This document shows positions 7,998 through 16,132 of a stretch of 64,000 bases of DNA, in pieces. Source of the stretch: Streptomyces sp. RKAG293 (GTDB lineage: Bacteria; Actinomycetota; Actinomycetes; Streptomycetales; Streptomycetaceae); NCBI RefSeq assembly GCF_023701745.1, contig NZ_JAJOZB010000001.1, positions 8,293,001 to 8,357,000 of the forward strand, in the 5' to 3' direction. The notes under the pieces were generated by a model, which ran no database searches, was not told the origin of the DNA, and saw only the letters and a list, made by a program, of their open reading frames with translations. The position numbers and the translations under genes were made by a program. Each line of letters begins with the position of its first letter. The first letter of the stretch is position 1.

Positions 7998-9599
7998 TCA
8001 GCCGGTCCTGGTCAGCGTGAGGTCGTCGACGTCGAACAGGAACCCGCCGCCGCCGTTGAAGACGAGGTACAGGCCGGTGCCCGCACTCGGGGTGAGGGAC
8101 GCCGCGACATCGGCGAAGGTGTCCCAGCTGCCGGTGACCGGGACGGTGACGGTGCCCAGCAGCTGGCCGGTGGGCGATCCGGCGTGGACGGCGGTGGTGC
8201 CGCCGGAGCCCGCCGAGGCGACCCGCAGGGAGATCCGGGTGAGGTGGGAGGTGTCCTCACCGGCGAAGGCGATCCAGTCGCCGGCCTCGATGTAGCCGGC
8301 GGTGCGGGCACCGTGGGCCCCCGCGTGGTCCGCGGCCTGGACCCCGTTCTGGCTCGTCCAGTTCTCGGCCTGGAGCGTGGTCGTCGTGGGGGCCGTCGAG
8401 CCGGGGGTGAGAGTGATGTCGTCGACGTCGAACAGCGCGCCCTGCCCTCCGGAGTAGGTCAGGTACAGGCCTGGTGCGGTGCCGGCGGCAAGGGGCGTCG
8501 ACACGTTCGTGAACGTCTCCCAACTGCCGGTCACCGGCACGGCGACGGAACCGAGGAGCGGGCCCGTGGCAGAGCCGGAGTGGAATCCGATGGTGCCTCC
8601 CGCGCCCGCGGAGGCGACCCGCACGCTCACCGTCGAAGCGGTCCGCGGGTCGAGGGCGGCGTAACCGCTCCAGTCGCCGTTGTCGATGTAGCCGGCGGTC
8701 GCTCCGCCGTGCGCCGCCGCGTGCGCGGCGGCCTGGACTCCGCTCTGGCTGCTCCAGGCCTCGCCCTGCACGGTGGTGCCGCCGGGCGAGCCGACCGGGT
8801 TGTTGCAGGCGGAGGCGACGGCTCCCGCGACGGTGCGGATGCCGCCCAGCACCAGCGTGGTGAACGCGGGATCGGCCCAGCTCTCCTGGGTGTGGCCCAT
8901 GCCGGTGTACCAGGCGCGTCCGCCGTCGTAGGGGTGGCACCAGGTGTTGGGATGGTCGCCGCCCATGGTGCCGCCGGAGTAGCTGCTCTCGTCGAGTGCG
9001 GTCAGGACGTGCACCTGCGGCCGGGGGTTGGCGCGGTAGTTGTACCACTCGTCGGTGCGGGTCCAGCGGGCCGGCAGGTGGGCGGTCGCCGGGTCGGTGC
9101 GGTCCTCCACGGTGACGGCGGCCTGCTGGATGGCGGGATGCGAGTCGAAGTACGCCCCGACCAGGCTTCCGTACCAGGGCCAGTCGTACTCGGTGTCGGC
9201 CGCGGCGTGCACTCCCGCGTAGCCGCCGCCCGAGCGGATGTACTGCTCGAACGCGGACTGCTGGGCGGCGTCGAGGACGTCGCCGGTGGTGCTGAGCCAG
9301 ATCACCGCCCGGTACTGGCCGAGGTCGGCGGTGGTGAAGGCGGCGCCGTCCTCGGTGGCGTCGACGCCGAAGCCGTTGTCCTGGCCGAGTTTCTGGATGG
9401 CGGCGATCCCGGCCGGTATGGAGTCGTGCCGGAAGCCGGCGGTCTTGGAGAAGACCAGCACCTTGAAGGACGGCGCGGCCTGGGCGGAGCAGGTCAGGGC
9501 GAAGGGGGCGAGCAGGCCGAGCAGCGCGGCGGCCAGGGTCGGCAGCAGCGGCCGGCGGCGCGCGCCGTGCCTGCGGCGGAACCGGATGGGTGGGTACAT
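7998..9599 (-). CDS. Secreted ThuA-like protein with two CBM6 modules
   Basis: A 533-residue exported protein. After a signal peptide (LLPTLAAALLGLLAPFALTCSAQAAP), residues about 45-265 form a ThuA-like, class-I-glutamine-amidotransferase-type fold: FKVLVFSKTAGFRHDSIPAG, GQYRAVIWLSTTGDVL, GGGYAGVHAAADTEYDW, GRAWYTGMGHTQESW. Two CBM6-type carbohydrate-binding modules follow (each with VQAAAHAAAHG or similar, TAGYI-N/E-GDW, VPVTGSW and FDVDDI/LT). ThuA of rhizobial trehalose use acts on a keto-disaccharide, but most ThuA-like proteins have no known reaction. ATG is preceded by GGAAAGG. It lies 50 bases downstream of the PQQ-type dehydrogenase gene, probably in one operon. Confidence 0.88.
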   Translation of the reverse strand: MYPPIRFRRRHGARRRPLLPTLAAALLGLLAPFALTCSAQAAPSFKVLVFSKTAGFRHDSIPAGIAAIQKLGQDNGFGVDATEDGAAFTTADLGQYRAVIWLSTTGDVLDAAQQSAFEQYIRSGGGYAGVHAAADTEYDWPWYGSLVGAYFDSHPAIQQAAVTVEDRTDPATAHLPARWTRTDEWYNYRANPRPQVHVLTALDESSYSGGTMGGDHPNTWCHPYDGGRAWYTGMGHTQESWADPAFTTLVLGGIRTVAGAVASACNNPVGSPGGTTVQGEAWSSQSGVQAAAHAAAHGGATAGYIDNGDWSGYAALDPRTASTVSVRVASAGAGGTIGFHSGSATGPLLGSVAVPVTGSWETFTNVSTPLAAGTAPGLYLTYSGGQGALFDVDDITLTPGSTAPTTTTLQAENWTSQNGVQAADHAGAHGARTAGYIEAGDWIAFAGEDTSHLTRISLRVASAGSGGTTAVHAGSPTGQLLGTVTVPVTGSWDTFADVAASLTPSAGTGLYLVFNGGGGFLFDVDDLTLTRTG

Positions 9600-9649
9600 G
9601 GAGTGCCTTTCCGCGGTTCGAGGGGGGAGCGGTGCGGGCGTGCGCGCCA

Positions 9650-12600
9650 TCAGGCGCTGCGGGTGAGGGTGAAGTCGTCCACGTCGAAGAGGTAGTCGCT
9701 GCCGCCGGTGAAGGTCAGACAGAGCGTCGTCGCGGGGTTCGCGGTGAGGGTCGTGGAGACGTCGGCGAAGGTTTCCCAGCCGCCGGTGCCGGTGACGGCC
9801 ACGGTGCCCAGGACCGTTCCGGCGGCCGATCCGGCCCGGATCTGCAGGGTGCCGCCGGCCCCTGCGGAGGCGACCCGGGCGCTGAAGCGGGTGACCTTCG
9901 ACAGGTCGGTGCCCGCGTAGGTCGCCCAGTCGCCGCTGTTGATGTAGCCGGCGGTCCTCCCGCCGTGCGCGGCCACGTGGTCGGCGGGCAGCAGCCCGCC
10001 GGTGGCGGTCCAGCTCTCCGCCTGGGTGACGGTGGTGAGGGCGGCGCCGTTGGTGACGGTGAAGTCGTCGACGTCGAAGAGCGAACCGCCGGTGCCGCCG
10101 TGGAAGACCAGGAAGAGTCCGCTCGTCGTGGACGGGGTCAGCGGGAGCGTCAGGCTGGTGTAGTTCTCCCAGCCGCCGGTGACGGGGACGGCGACACTGC
10201 CGAGCAGCGGTCCGGTGGCCGATCCGGCACGGGCTTCGAGGGTGCCGCCGATGCCGCCGGAGGCGACCCGCACGGTCAGTCCGTTGGCGTGGCTGAGGTC
10301 GGTTCCGGCGTATCCGGCCCAGTCGTTGTTGTCGACGTAGCCGAGGGTCTGGCCGCCGTGCGCGGTGGCGTGCGGGGCGGTCTGGACGCCCGCGGAGCTG
10401 GTGAACGCCTCGCCCTGGACGGTGCCCGGAACGCTGCCGGACCCGCCGAAGGTGAACTGGTCGAGGTCGTAGAGGTTCCCGGCGCCGCCTTTGAACACCC
10501 AGTACAGGGTGTGGGTGCCGCTCGGAGCGGTGACGGCTCCGGTGATGTCGGTGAAGGTGTTCCAGTCACCGGTGACCGGAACCGTGGCGGATCCGATGAG
10601 CGTGCCGGTGGGGGAGTCGGCCCGCAGTTCGAGGGTGCCGCCGGAACCGGCCGAGGAGGCGCGGGCGGTGAAGGTGGTGATGCCGGCCAGGTTGTAGGGG
10701 GTGAACGAGATCCAGTCGCCGTTCTCGATGTAGCCGACGGTGGTGCCGCCCTCCGCCGCGTCATGACTGGCGGGCTGGACGCCGCTGGAGCCGGTGTAGT
10801 ACTCGGCCTGCTTGGTCGCGGTGGGGGTGATGTTGGTGGCGGTGCCGGTCAGCGCGGGCTGGCCGTTCGCGCCGTTGTCGGTGTACGAGGCGCGCCAGAC
10901 ACCGAACAGGTTGGCGGAGCCGGCGTGTTCACCGTCGACGACGGTCTGGATGGTGCCCGAGCAGCCGGTCGCGTCGGTCATGGCGTGCGCGTGGCTGTCG
11001 TGCCCGAGCAGGTACTGGACCTGGACCCGGGAGCAGTCGACGGCGCTGTCCTCGGCGTCGGTGACGTTGACCCGGAAGGGGACGGCGTCGCCGAAGTGGA
11101 AGATCTGGCCGTTGGCGGGCGCGGTGATGGTCAGGACCGGTGCGGTGTTGCCGACGGTGACGGTGACGCTCGCGGTGCCGGTCAGCCCGTGGGTGTCGGT
11201 GACGGTGAGTTTCGCCGGGTACTGGCCGTTGGCGGGGTAGGTGTGCGCCGGGTTGGCGGCGGTGGAGTCGGTGCTGCCGTTGCCGTCGAAGTCCCAGGCG
11301 TAGGTGAGCGCGTCGCCGTCCGGGTCGGTGGTGCCGGCCGAGGAGAAGGTGACCGCCAGTGGCGCCTGGCCCGAGGACGGGGTGGCGGCGGCCTGGGCGA
11401 TGGGCGCGCGGCCGTCGGCGCCGATCGCCTCGATGCGGTACAGGCCGGAGTAGGAGTCGCCGTCGCCGAAGCCGGTGCCGTAGTCCAGGACGTACAGCGC
11501 GCCGTCCGGGCCGAAGGCCATGTCCATGACCTGCGTGCCGGTCCAGGGGAAGTCGGTGATGGTGCCCGCGCTGCCGTCCGCGTTGACCTGCACGTCCTTG
11601 ATCCAGCGGCGGCCGAACTCGCCGATGAAGGCATGCCCGTCGTAGGACTGCGGGAACTTCACCGAGGAGACGAGGTTCGGGTCGTAGTGGTAGACCGGGC
11701 CGCCCATGGGTGACTCGCTGCCGCAGCCGAACTGGGTGATGCTGCAGTCGTCGTACTTGATCCAGGACGACCGGGCGGCCGGGAGTTTGCTGATCCCGGT
11801 GTTGTTGGGCGAGCTGTTGACGGGGCCGCCCGCGCAGTCGAACTTCGCGCCCGAGGTGTTGGTGCCGAAGTCGAAGGCGTTGTACGTCTCGTTGGTGGTG
11901 TTGGTGCCGGTGCAGTACGGCCATCCGTAGAAGCCGGGTGAGGTCACCCGGTCGAACTCGACCTGGCCGCCCGGTCCCCGGGTGGCGCTCAGCGCTCCGG
12001 CGTCCGGCCCGTAGTCGCCGATGTAGACGGTGGTCGGCCGGTCGACGCTCATGCGGAACGGGTTGCGGAAGCCCATCGCGTAGATCTCGGGCCGGGTCTT
12101 CGCCGTGCCCGGCGCGAACAGGTTCCCGGCCGGGACGGTGTACGTCCCGTTGGCCTCGGGGTGGATACGCAGCAGCTTGCCGCGCAGGTCGTTGCTGTTG
12201 GCGGCGGAGCGCTGGGCGTCGTAGGCCGGGTTGCGCGACGCGCGGGTGTCCAGCGGGCTGTAGCCGTCGGAGGAGAAGGGGTTGGAGTCGTCGCCGGTGG
12301 TCATGAAGAGGTTGCCCGCGGCGTCGAAGTCCAGATCGCCGCCGACATGGCAGCACATGCCGCGGTTGGTGGCGATCTGCAGGAGCTGCTTCTCGCTGGC
12401 GGGGTCGATGGTGTCGTCGGCCCGCAGGGTGAAGCGCGAGAGCTGGTTGTGCCCGGCGAAGGGCGCGAAGCCGGCCGCCGTCCCGTCGGAGGGGGCGTCG
12501 CCCGCCGGGGTGTTCAGGACGGGTGAGTAGTAGACGTAGATCCAGTGGTTGGTGGCGACGGCCGGGTCGGTGGTGATGCCCTGGATGCCCTCCTCGTCGT

Positions 12601-12961
12601 GGGTGTAGACGGGCAGCGTGCCCGCGACGGAGGTGGTGCCGGCCGCGTCGGTCTTGAAGATGGTGCCGCGCCGGTCGGTGTGCAGGACCGTGCGGTCGGG
12701 GAGCACCGCCAGGCTCATCGGTTCGCCGGTCTGCGCGGTGCCCCGCGCGAGCTGCACCTGCTGGAAGGCGGCCGCGGCGGCCGCGGCGTCAGGGTGCGGG
12801 CCGTCGTGGGCGGCCGCCGGGGCGATGGCTCCGGTGGCGCCCAGCAGGAGCAGCGCCGAGGCCGGCAGAGCGGTGAACAGGGTGCGGAACCGGACGCGGT
12901 GTGGACGTGGACGTCTCGCGGGCCTTGCGGGCAGGAGGCTTGCGGGCAGGACTGAACGCAC
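9650..12961 (-). CDS. Secreted PQQ-type sugar dehydrogenase with PKD and three CBM6 modules
   Basis: A 1103-residue exported multidomain protein. A signal peptide (LFTALPASALLLLGATGAIAPAAA) is followed by a six-bladed propeller of the glucose/sorbosone dehydrogenase type at about residues 65-520 (GTAQTGEPMSLAVLPD, THDEEGIQGITTDP, CHVGGDLDFDAAGNLFMTTGDD, YAMGFRNPFRMSVD, PDGALYVLDYG). Next come a PKD domain (SSAGTTDPDGDALTYAWDFDG), a short Ig-like region and three CBM6 modules with GYI/V-D/N-DW and DVDDFT motifs. Members of this class oxidise sugars with PQQ, but cofactor use here is not visible from sequence. GTG is preceded by GGAAGGGG. It shares CBM6 type and probable operon with the ThuA-like gene. 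A ROK-like operator lies 98-122 bases upstream of the start. Confidence 0.9.
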   Translation of the reverse strand: MRSVLPASLLPARPARRPRPHRVRFRTLFTALPASALLLLGATGAIAPAAAHDGPHPDAAAAAAAFQQVQLARGTAQTGEPMSLAVLPDRTVLHTDRRGTIFKTDAAGTTSVAGTLPVYTHDEEGIQGITTDPAVATNHWIYVYYSPVLNTPAGDAPSDGTAAGFAPFAGHNQLSRFTLRADDTIDPASEKQLLQIATNRGMCCHVGGDLDFDAAGNLFMTTGDDSNPFSSDGYSPLDTRASRNPAYDAQRSAANSNDLRGKLLRIHPEANGTYTVPAGNLFAPGTAKTRPEIYAMGFRNPFRMSVDRPTTVYIGDYGPDAGALSATRGPGGQVEFDRVTSPGFYGWPYCTGTNTTNETYNAFDFGTNTSGAKFDCAGGPVNSSPNNTGISKLPAARSSWIKYDDCSITQFGCGSESPMGGPVYHYDPNLVSSVKFPQSYDGHAFIGEFGRRWIKDVQVNADGSAGTITDFPWTGTQVMDMAFGPDGALYVLDYGTGFGDGDSYSGLYRIEAIGADGRAPIAQAAATPSSGQAPLAVTFSSAGTTDPDGDALTYAWDFDGNGSTDSTAANPAHTYPANGQYPAKLTVTDTHGLTGTASVTVTVGNTAPVLTITAPANGQIFHFGDAVPFRVNVTDAEDSAVDCSRVQVQYLLGHDSHAHAMTDATGCSGTIQTVVDGEHAGSANLFGVWRASYTDNGANGQPALTGTATNITPTATKQAEYYTGSSGVQPASHDAAEGGTTVGYIENGDWISFTPYNLAGITTFTARASSAGSGGTLELRADSPTGTLIGSATVPVTGDWNTFTDITGAVTAPSGTHTLYWVFKGGAGNLYDLDQFTFGGSGSVPGTVQGEAFTSSAGVQTAPHATAHGGQTLGYVDNNDWAGYAGTDLSHANGLTVRVASGGIGGTLEARAGSATGPLLGSVAVPVTGGWENYTSLTLPLTPSTTSGLFLVFHGGTGGSLFDVDDFTVTNGAALTTVTQAESWTATGGLLPADHVAAHGGRTAGYINSGDWATYAGTDLSKVTRFSARVASAGAGGTLQIRAGSAAGTVLGTVAVTGTGGWETFADVSTTLTANPATTLCLTFTGGSDYLFDVDDFTLTRSA

Positions 12962-13034
12962 GGGGTTCCCCTTCCAGGGCAGCGCGAAGCCGCCTTGCGG
13001 AAAGGACGCCCCGCCGAGGCGTCCGGTGACCGGG

Positions 13035-13054
13035 CCTCCTGAACTCTCAGGAGG
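13035..13054. terminator. Small hairpin after the ROK gene
   Basis: CCTCCTGA pairs with TCAGGAGG around a four-base loop. It sits downstream of the ROK gene stop and upstream of the dehydrogenase start, both on the minus strand. It could end ROK transcripts or fold in the dehydrogenase leader. Confidence 0.35.
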
Positions 13055-13058
13055 TGTT

Positions 13059-13083
13059 CGTTAGTTGAGGGGAGAAAGTAAGT
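13059..13083. promoter_or_regulatory. Putative ROK operator upstream of the dehydrogenase operon
   Basis: The site reads CGTTAGT, then eleven bases, then AGTAAGT. Its spacing and outer bases match the site at 14401-14425 in front of the ROK gene (TTAGT-N11-ACTAA there, TTAGT-N11-AGTAA here). It lies 98-122 bases upstream of the PQQ-type dehydrogenase start. ROK repressors bind similar TTAGT/ACTAA half-sites in other bacteria. That the adjacent ROK protein binds here is inferred. Confidence 0.55.
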
Positions 13084-13118
13084 GGGGTGAGGGCCGTCGT
13101 CAAGAGGTCCCGCACCGG

Positions 13119-14369
13119 TTATCGGTGTGCCGCGGAGCCGCCGCGCGGCAGCGGGAGCCGCGCGGTGTCGATGGCGTCGATGATCGACGACGCTCCGCCC
13201 CTGGCCGCCGCGGTGAAGCCGAGGGTGGACAGCGCGACCTGACAGCCGCCGAGGTTCGGCGCGATGGTGTGCGCGGCGAGCGTGCGCCGGGCGGGCGGCA
13301 TGATCCAGGGCGCCAGCGTCACGAAGTAGCCGCCGAGGATCAGGGCCTGAGGGTTGAACAGATTGAGCAGGATCGCCGATCCGCGGCCCAGCCACTCGCC
13401 GACCCGGACCAGCGCGGCGGTCGTCCGCGGGTCGCCGGCCTCGGCCCGGCGGGCCACCTCGGCGACCTTCGCGGCCAGGTCGGTCAGCGGTTGCGCCGTA
13501 CTGCCGGCCAGGTCCGGCGCCGCCTGCTGGATGATCGAGCCGATGCCGACCAGCGCTTCGAAGCAGCCCCTGCGGCCGCAGCCGCACAGCGGCCCGTCCT
13601 GCATCAGCGTGATGTGCCCGACCTCGCCGCCGTACCCCGAAGAGCCGCGCATCAGCGCGCCGTTGATGATCACGCCACCGCCCACCCCGACCTCACCGGT
13701 CAGATAGACGAGGTTCTGGGTGTGCGCCATCGCCCCGCGCCGGTACTCGCCGACCGCCCCGAGGTTGGCGTCGTTGTCCAGCGACAGGGCGACGCTGCTG
13801 TCGTCGAGCTGCTCCCGGAAGCGGTCGACGAGCGGGAACTCGTGCCAGCCGAGGTTCGGCGCCTCCGCCACCTCGCCGTCCGAGGTGCCGATCAGACCGG
13901 GGACCGCGATCGTGATGCCGAGCACCTCGCGGTGCTGGCGCGCCATCTCACCCATCGCCCGGCGGGCCAGATCGGCCAGCCGCACGACGCAGCCCTCAGC
14001 GCCCAACTCGGCTGCCTGGACGGGCTCGTGCCAGGTCAGGACGTCACGTTCGGCCAGGTCGACCATGACCGCCGACAGGTAGTCGACGTTCACCTCCAGG
14101 CCGAGCGCGGTGAAGCGCCGGCCGTCGAGGGTGAGCATGACGGCGGGCCGGCCGATCCGCCGCTCCTCGCTCGCCCCCACCTCGACGACGATGCCGCGGG
14201 TGATCAGCTCGGCGACGATGTTGGAGATGGTGGCCTTGTTCAGCCCGGTACCGGCGGCCACTTCGGCCCGCGAACACGGTGCCTCGCGGCGGATGAAGCG
14301 CAGAACGACGGCGAGATTGGTCTCCCGGACATCGATGAAGTCGACAGCTCCGCTGCTGACGGGCCGCAT
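13119..14369 (-). CDS. ROK-family sugar-responsive repressor
   Basis: A 416-residue NagC/XylR-like ROK protein. An N-terminal winged helix-turn-helix at about residues 10-75 (AVVLRFIRREAPCSRAEVAAGTGLNKATISNIVAELITRGIV) precedes a sugar-kinase-like fold with SLDNDANLGAVGEY, GVGGGVIINGAL, GEVGHI and the ROK zinc signature CGCGRRGCFE. The intact zinc motif suggests a folded sugar-binding domain. AAGGGG lies eight bases before the ATG. An ATG eight codons upstream has no ribosome-binding site. It is divergent from the RbsABC-like operon and precedes the dehydrogenase/ThuA genes on its own strand. Similar sites in front of both suggest it represses both until a sugar ligand binds. Confidence 0.9.
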   Translation of the reverse strand: MRPVSSGAVDFIDVRETNLAVVLRFIRREAPCSRAEVAAGTGLNKATISNIVAELITRGIVVEVGASEERRIGRPAVMLTLDGRRFTALGLEVNVDYLSAVMVDLAERDVLTWHEPVQAAELGAEGCVVRLADLARRAMGEMARQHREVLGITIAVPGLIGTSDGEVAEAPNLGWHEFPLVDRFREQLDDSSVALSLDNDANLGAVGEYRRGAMAHTQNLVYLTGEVGVGGGVIINGALMRGSSGYGGEVGHITLMQDGPLCGCGRRGCFEALVGIGSIIQQAAPDLAGSTAQPLTDLAAKVAEVARRAEAGDPRTTAALVRVGEWLGRGSAILLNLFNPQALILGGYFVTLAPWIMPPARRTLAAHTIAPNLGGCQVALSTLGFTAAARGGASSIIDAIDTARLPLPRGGSAAHR

Positions 14370-14400
14370 GGCACACCCCTTTGTGCGAAGCATTGACAGT

Positions 14401-14425
14401 CGTTAGTCGCGACCACAAACTAAGT
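14401..14425. promoter_or_regulatory. Putative ROK operator between ROK and transporter genes
   Basis: An inverted repeat, TTAGT at 14403-14407 and ACTAA at 14419-14423, is separated by 11 bases. It lies 32 bases upstream of the ROK start and about 180 bases upstream of the transporter ATPase gene. A close copy occurs at 13059-13083. It probably mediates autoregulation and control of the divergent transporter. Confidence 0.6.
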
Positions 14426-14530
14426 CGCACCGCACCGGGGAGTCAAGGTTCCGACTGCCCCTCACGCCACCTTAATCGACCGGTAATCGCAGGTCACAGA
14501 GGTGCGCCAGGACCGGTGCCGCTCCGCCGC

Positions 14531-14583
14531 ACAGCCGCACACGTACCGCCGCTCAGCACCACAGCCGCTTACGTACCGCCGCT
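14531..14583. repeat. 23-base direct repeat, two copies, in transporter leader
   Basis: Copies at 14531-14553 and 14561-14583 share ACAGCCGC, two variable bases, then ACGTACCGCCGCT. The period is 30 bases and the second copy ends 13 bases before the GAGGAGG ribosome-binding site of the transporter ATPase gene. The role is unknown; a regulator site or a recent duplication are both possible. Confidence 0.6.
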
Positions 14584-14608
14584 TTCTGGCGCCACCGAGG
14601 AGGTCTCC

Positions 14609-16132
14609 GTGACCGCCACCGCAGATCCACCCCTGCTCGCGATGCGGGGAATCGTCAAGGAGTTCCCGGGTGTCCGCGCTCTGGACGGGGTGGACCTCGA
14701 GGTCCGCGCCGGCGAAGTGCACTGTCTGCTGGGGCAGAACGGGGCCGGCAAGTCCACGCTGATCAAGGTGCTGTCCGGCGCCCACCACCCCGACGCGGGT
14801 GAACTGCTCTGGCAGGGCGAGCCGGTGCGGCTCTCCCACCCCACCGCCGCCATGCGGCTCGGCGTCGCCACCATCTACCAGGAACTCGACCTCGTGCCCG
14901 GCCTCAGCGTGGCCGAGAACATCTTCCTCGGCCATGAACCGGCCTCCTTCGGTGTCACCCGGCGCGGCGAGACGCACCGCGGCGCCCGCGCGCTGCTCGG
15001 ACGCCTCGGACACGCCGAGATCCCGCCGTCGCGACCGGTCGGCCAACTGCCCGCGGCCGCGCAGCAGGTCGTCAGCATGGCCCGCGCGCTGTCGCACGAC
15101 GCCCGGCTGATCGTGATGGACGAACCGTCCGCCGCCCTCGCGCACGACGAGGTCGCCAACCTCTTCCGGATCATCCGCGAGCTCGCCGCCACCGGGGTGG
15201 CCGTCGTCTACATCTCGCACCGGCTGGAGGAGATCCGCGAGATCGGCGACCGCATCACCGTCCTCAAGGACGGCCGCACCCGGGCCGTCGGGCTGCCCGC
15301 CCGCACCACCCCGACCGCCGACGTGGTCGCCCTGATGACCGGCCGCGCCGTGGAGCACACCTTCCCCCGCCGGCCCGCGCCGGGAATGCGCAAGGGCGGT
15401 CCCGAAGTGCTGCGCGTCGAGGGGCTGTCGGTGGCGGGCCGCGTCCACGACGTCTCGTTCAGCGTCCGGGCCGGCGAGATCGTCGGTATCGCGGGACTGG
15501 TGGGCTCCGGCCGCTCCGAGATCCTGGAGGGGATCTACGGCGCCCGCACCCCGTTGGCCGGCCGGGTCCTGCTCGACGGTGCGCCCCTGCGCGCGGGCAG
15601 CACCACGGCGGCCGTCCGCCGGGGCATGGGGTTCGCCCCCGAGGAACGCAAGTCGCAGGCGCTGCTCATGCTGGAGAGCGTCGGACGCAACATCACCGTC
15701 GCCTCGCTCGGCCGCTACACCCGCTACGGCTGGTTCGACCGCCGCCGCGAATCGGCCGACGCGGTCCGGCAGATCGCCGCCGTACAGCTGCGCCCCGACG
15801 ATCCGGAGCGGCCGGTGCGCACCCTGTCGGGCGGCAACCAGCAGAAGGCGGTGCTGGCCCGCTGGCTGCTGCGCCGCTGCAAGGTGCTGCTGCTGGACGA
15901 ACCGACCCGGGGCGTCGACGTCGGCGCCCGCAGTGAGTTGTACACGCAGATGAGAGCGCTGGCCGACGCGGGTCTCGCGATCGTGCTGGTGTCCAGCGAG
16001 GTGCCGGAGGTACTCGGGCTTGCCGACCGGATCCTCGTACTCCGCGAAGGCCGGGTGATCCACGCCTGCGACGCGGTGGACATCGACGAACACGGGGTCC
16101 TCGACCTGGTGATGGAAGGAAGCGCGCTATGA
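14609..16132 (+). CDS. RbsA-like sugar ABC transporter ATPase (two cassettes)
   Basis: A 507-residue protein with two fused ATP-binding cassettes, the arrangement of RbsA/XylG/MglA monosaccharide importers. The first cassette has Walker A GQNGAGKST, the atypical signature region QLPAAAQQVVSMARAL and Walker B LIVMDEPSAAL. The second has the degenerate Walker A GLVGSGRSE, the signature LSGGNQQK and LLLDEPTRGVDVGA. Degeneracy of the second site is normal for the family. The start is GTG with GAGGAGG six bases upstream. Its end overlaps the permease start by four bases (ATGA), so the two are translationally coupled. It energises uptake of a sugar or cyclitol. Confidence 0.93.
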   Translation: MTATADPPLLAMRGIVKEFPGVRALDGVDLEVRAGEVHCLLGQNGAGKSTLIKVLSGAHHPDAGELLWQGEPVRLSHPTAAMRLGVATIYQELDLVPGLSVAENIFLGHEPASFGVTRRGETHRGARALLGRLGHAEIPPSRPVGQLPAAAQQVVSMARALSHDARLIVMDEPSAALAHDEVANLFRIIRELAATGVAVVYISHRLEEIREIGDRITVLKDGRTRAVGLPARTTPTADVVALMTGRAVEHTFPRRPAPGMRKGGPEVLRVEGLSVAGRVHDVSFSVRAGEIVGIAGLVGSGRSEILEGIYGARTPLAGRVLLDGAPLRAGSTTAAVRRGMGFAPEERKSQALLMLESVGRNITVASLGRYTRYGWFDRRRESADAVRQIAAVQLRPDDPERPVRTLSGGNQQKAVLARWLLRRCKVLLLDEPTRGVDVGARSELYTQMRALADAGLAIVLVSSEVPEVLGLADRILVLREGRVIHACDAVDIDEHGVLDLVMEGSAL

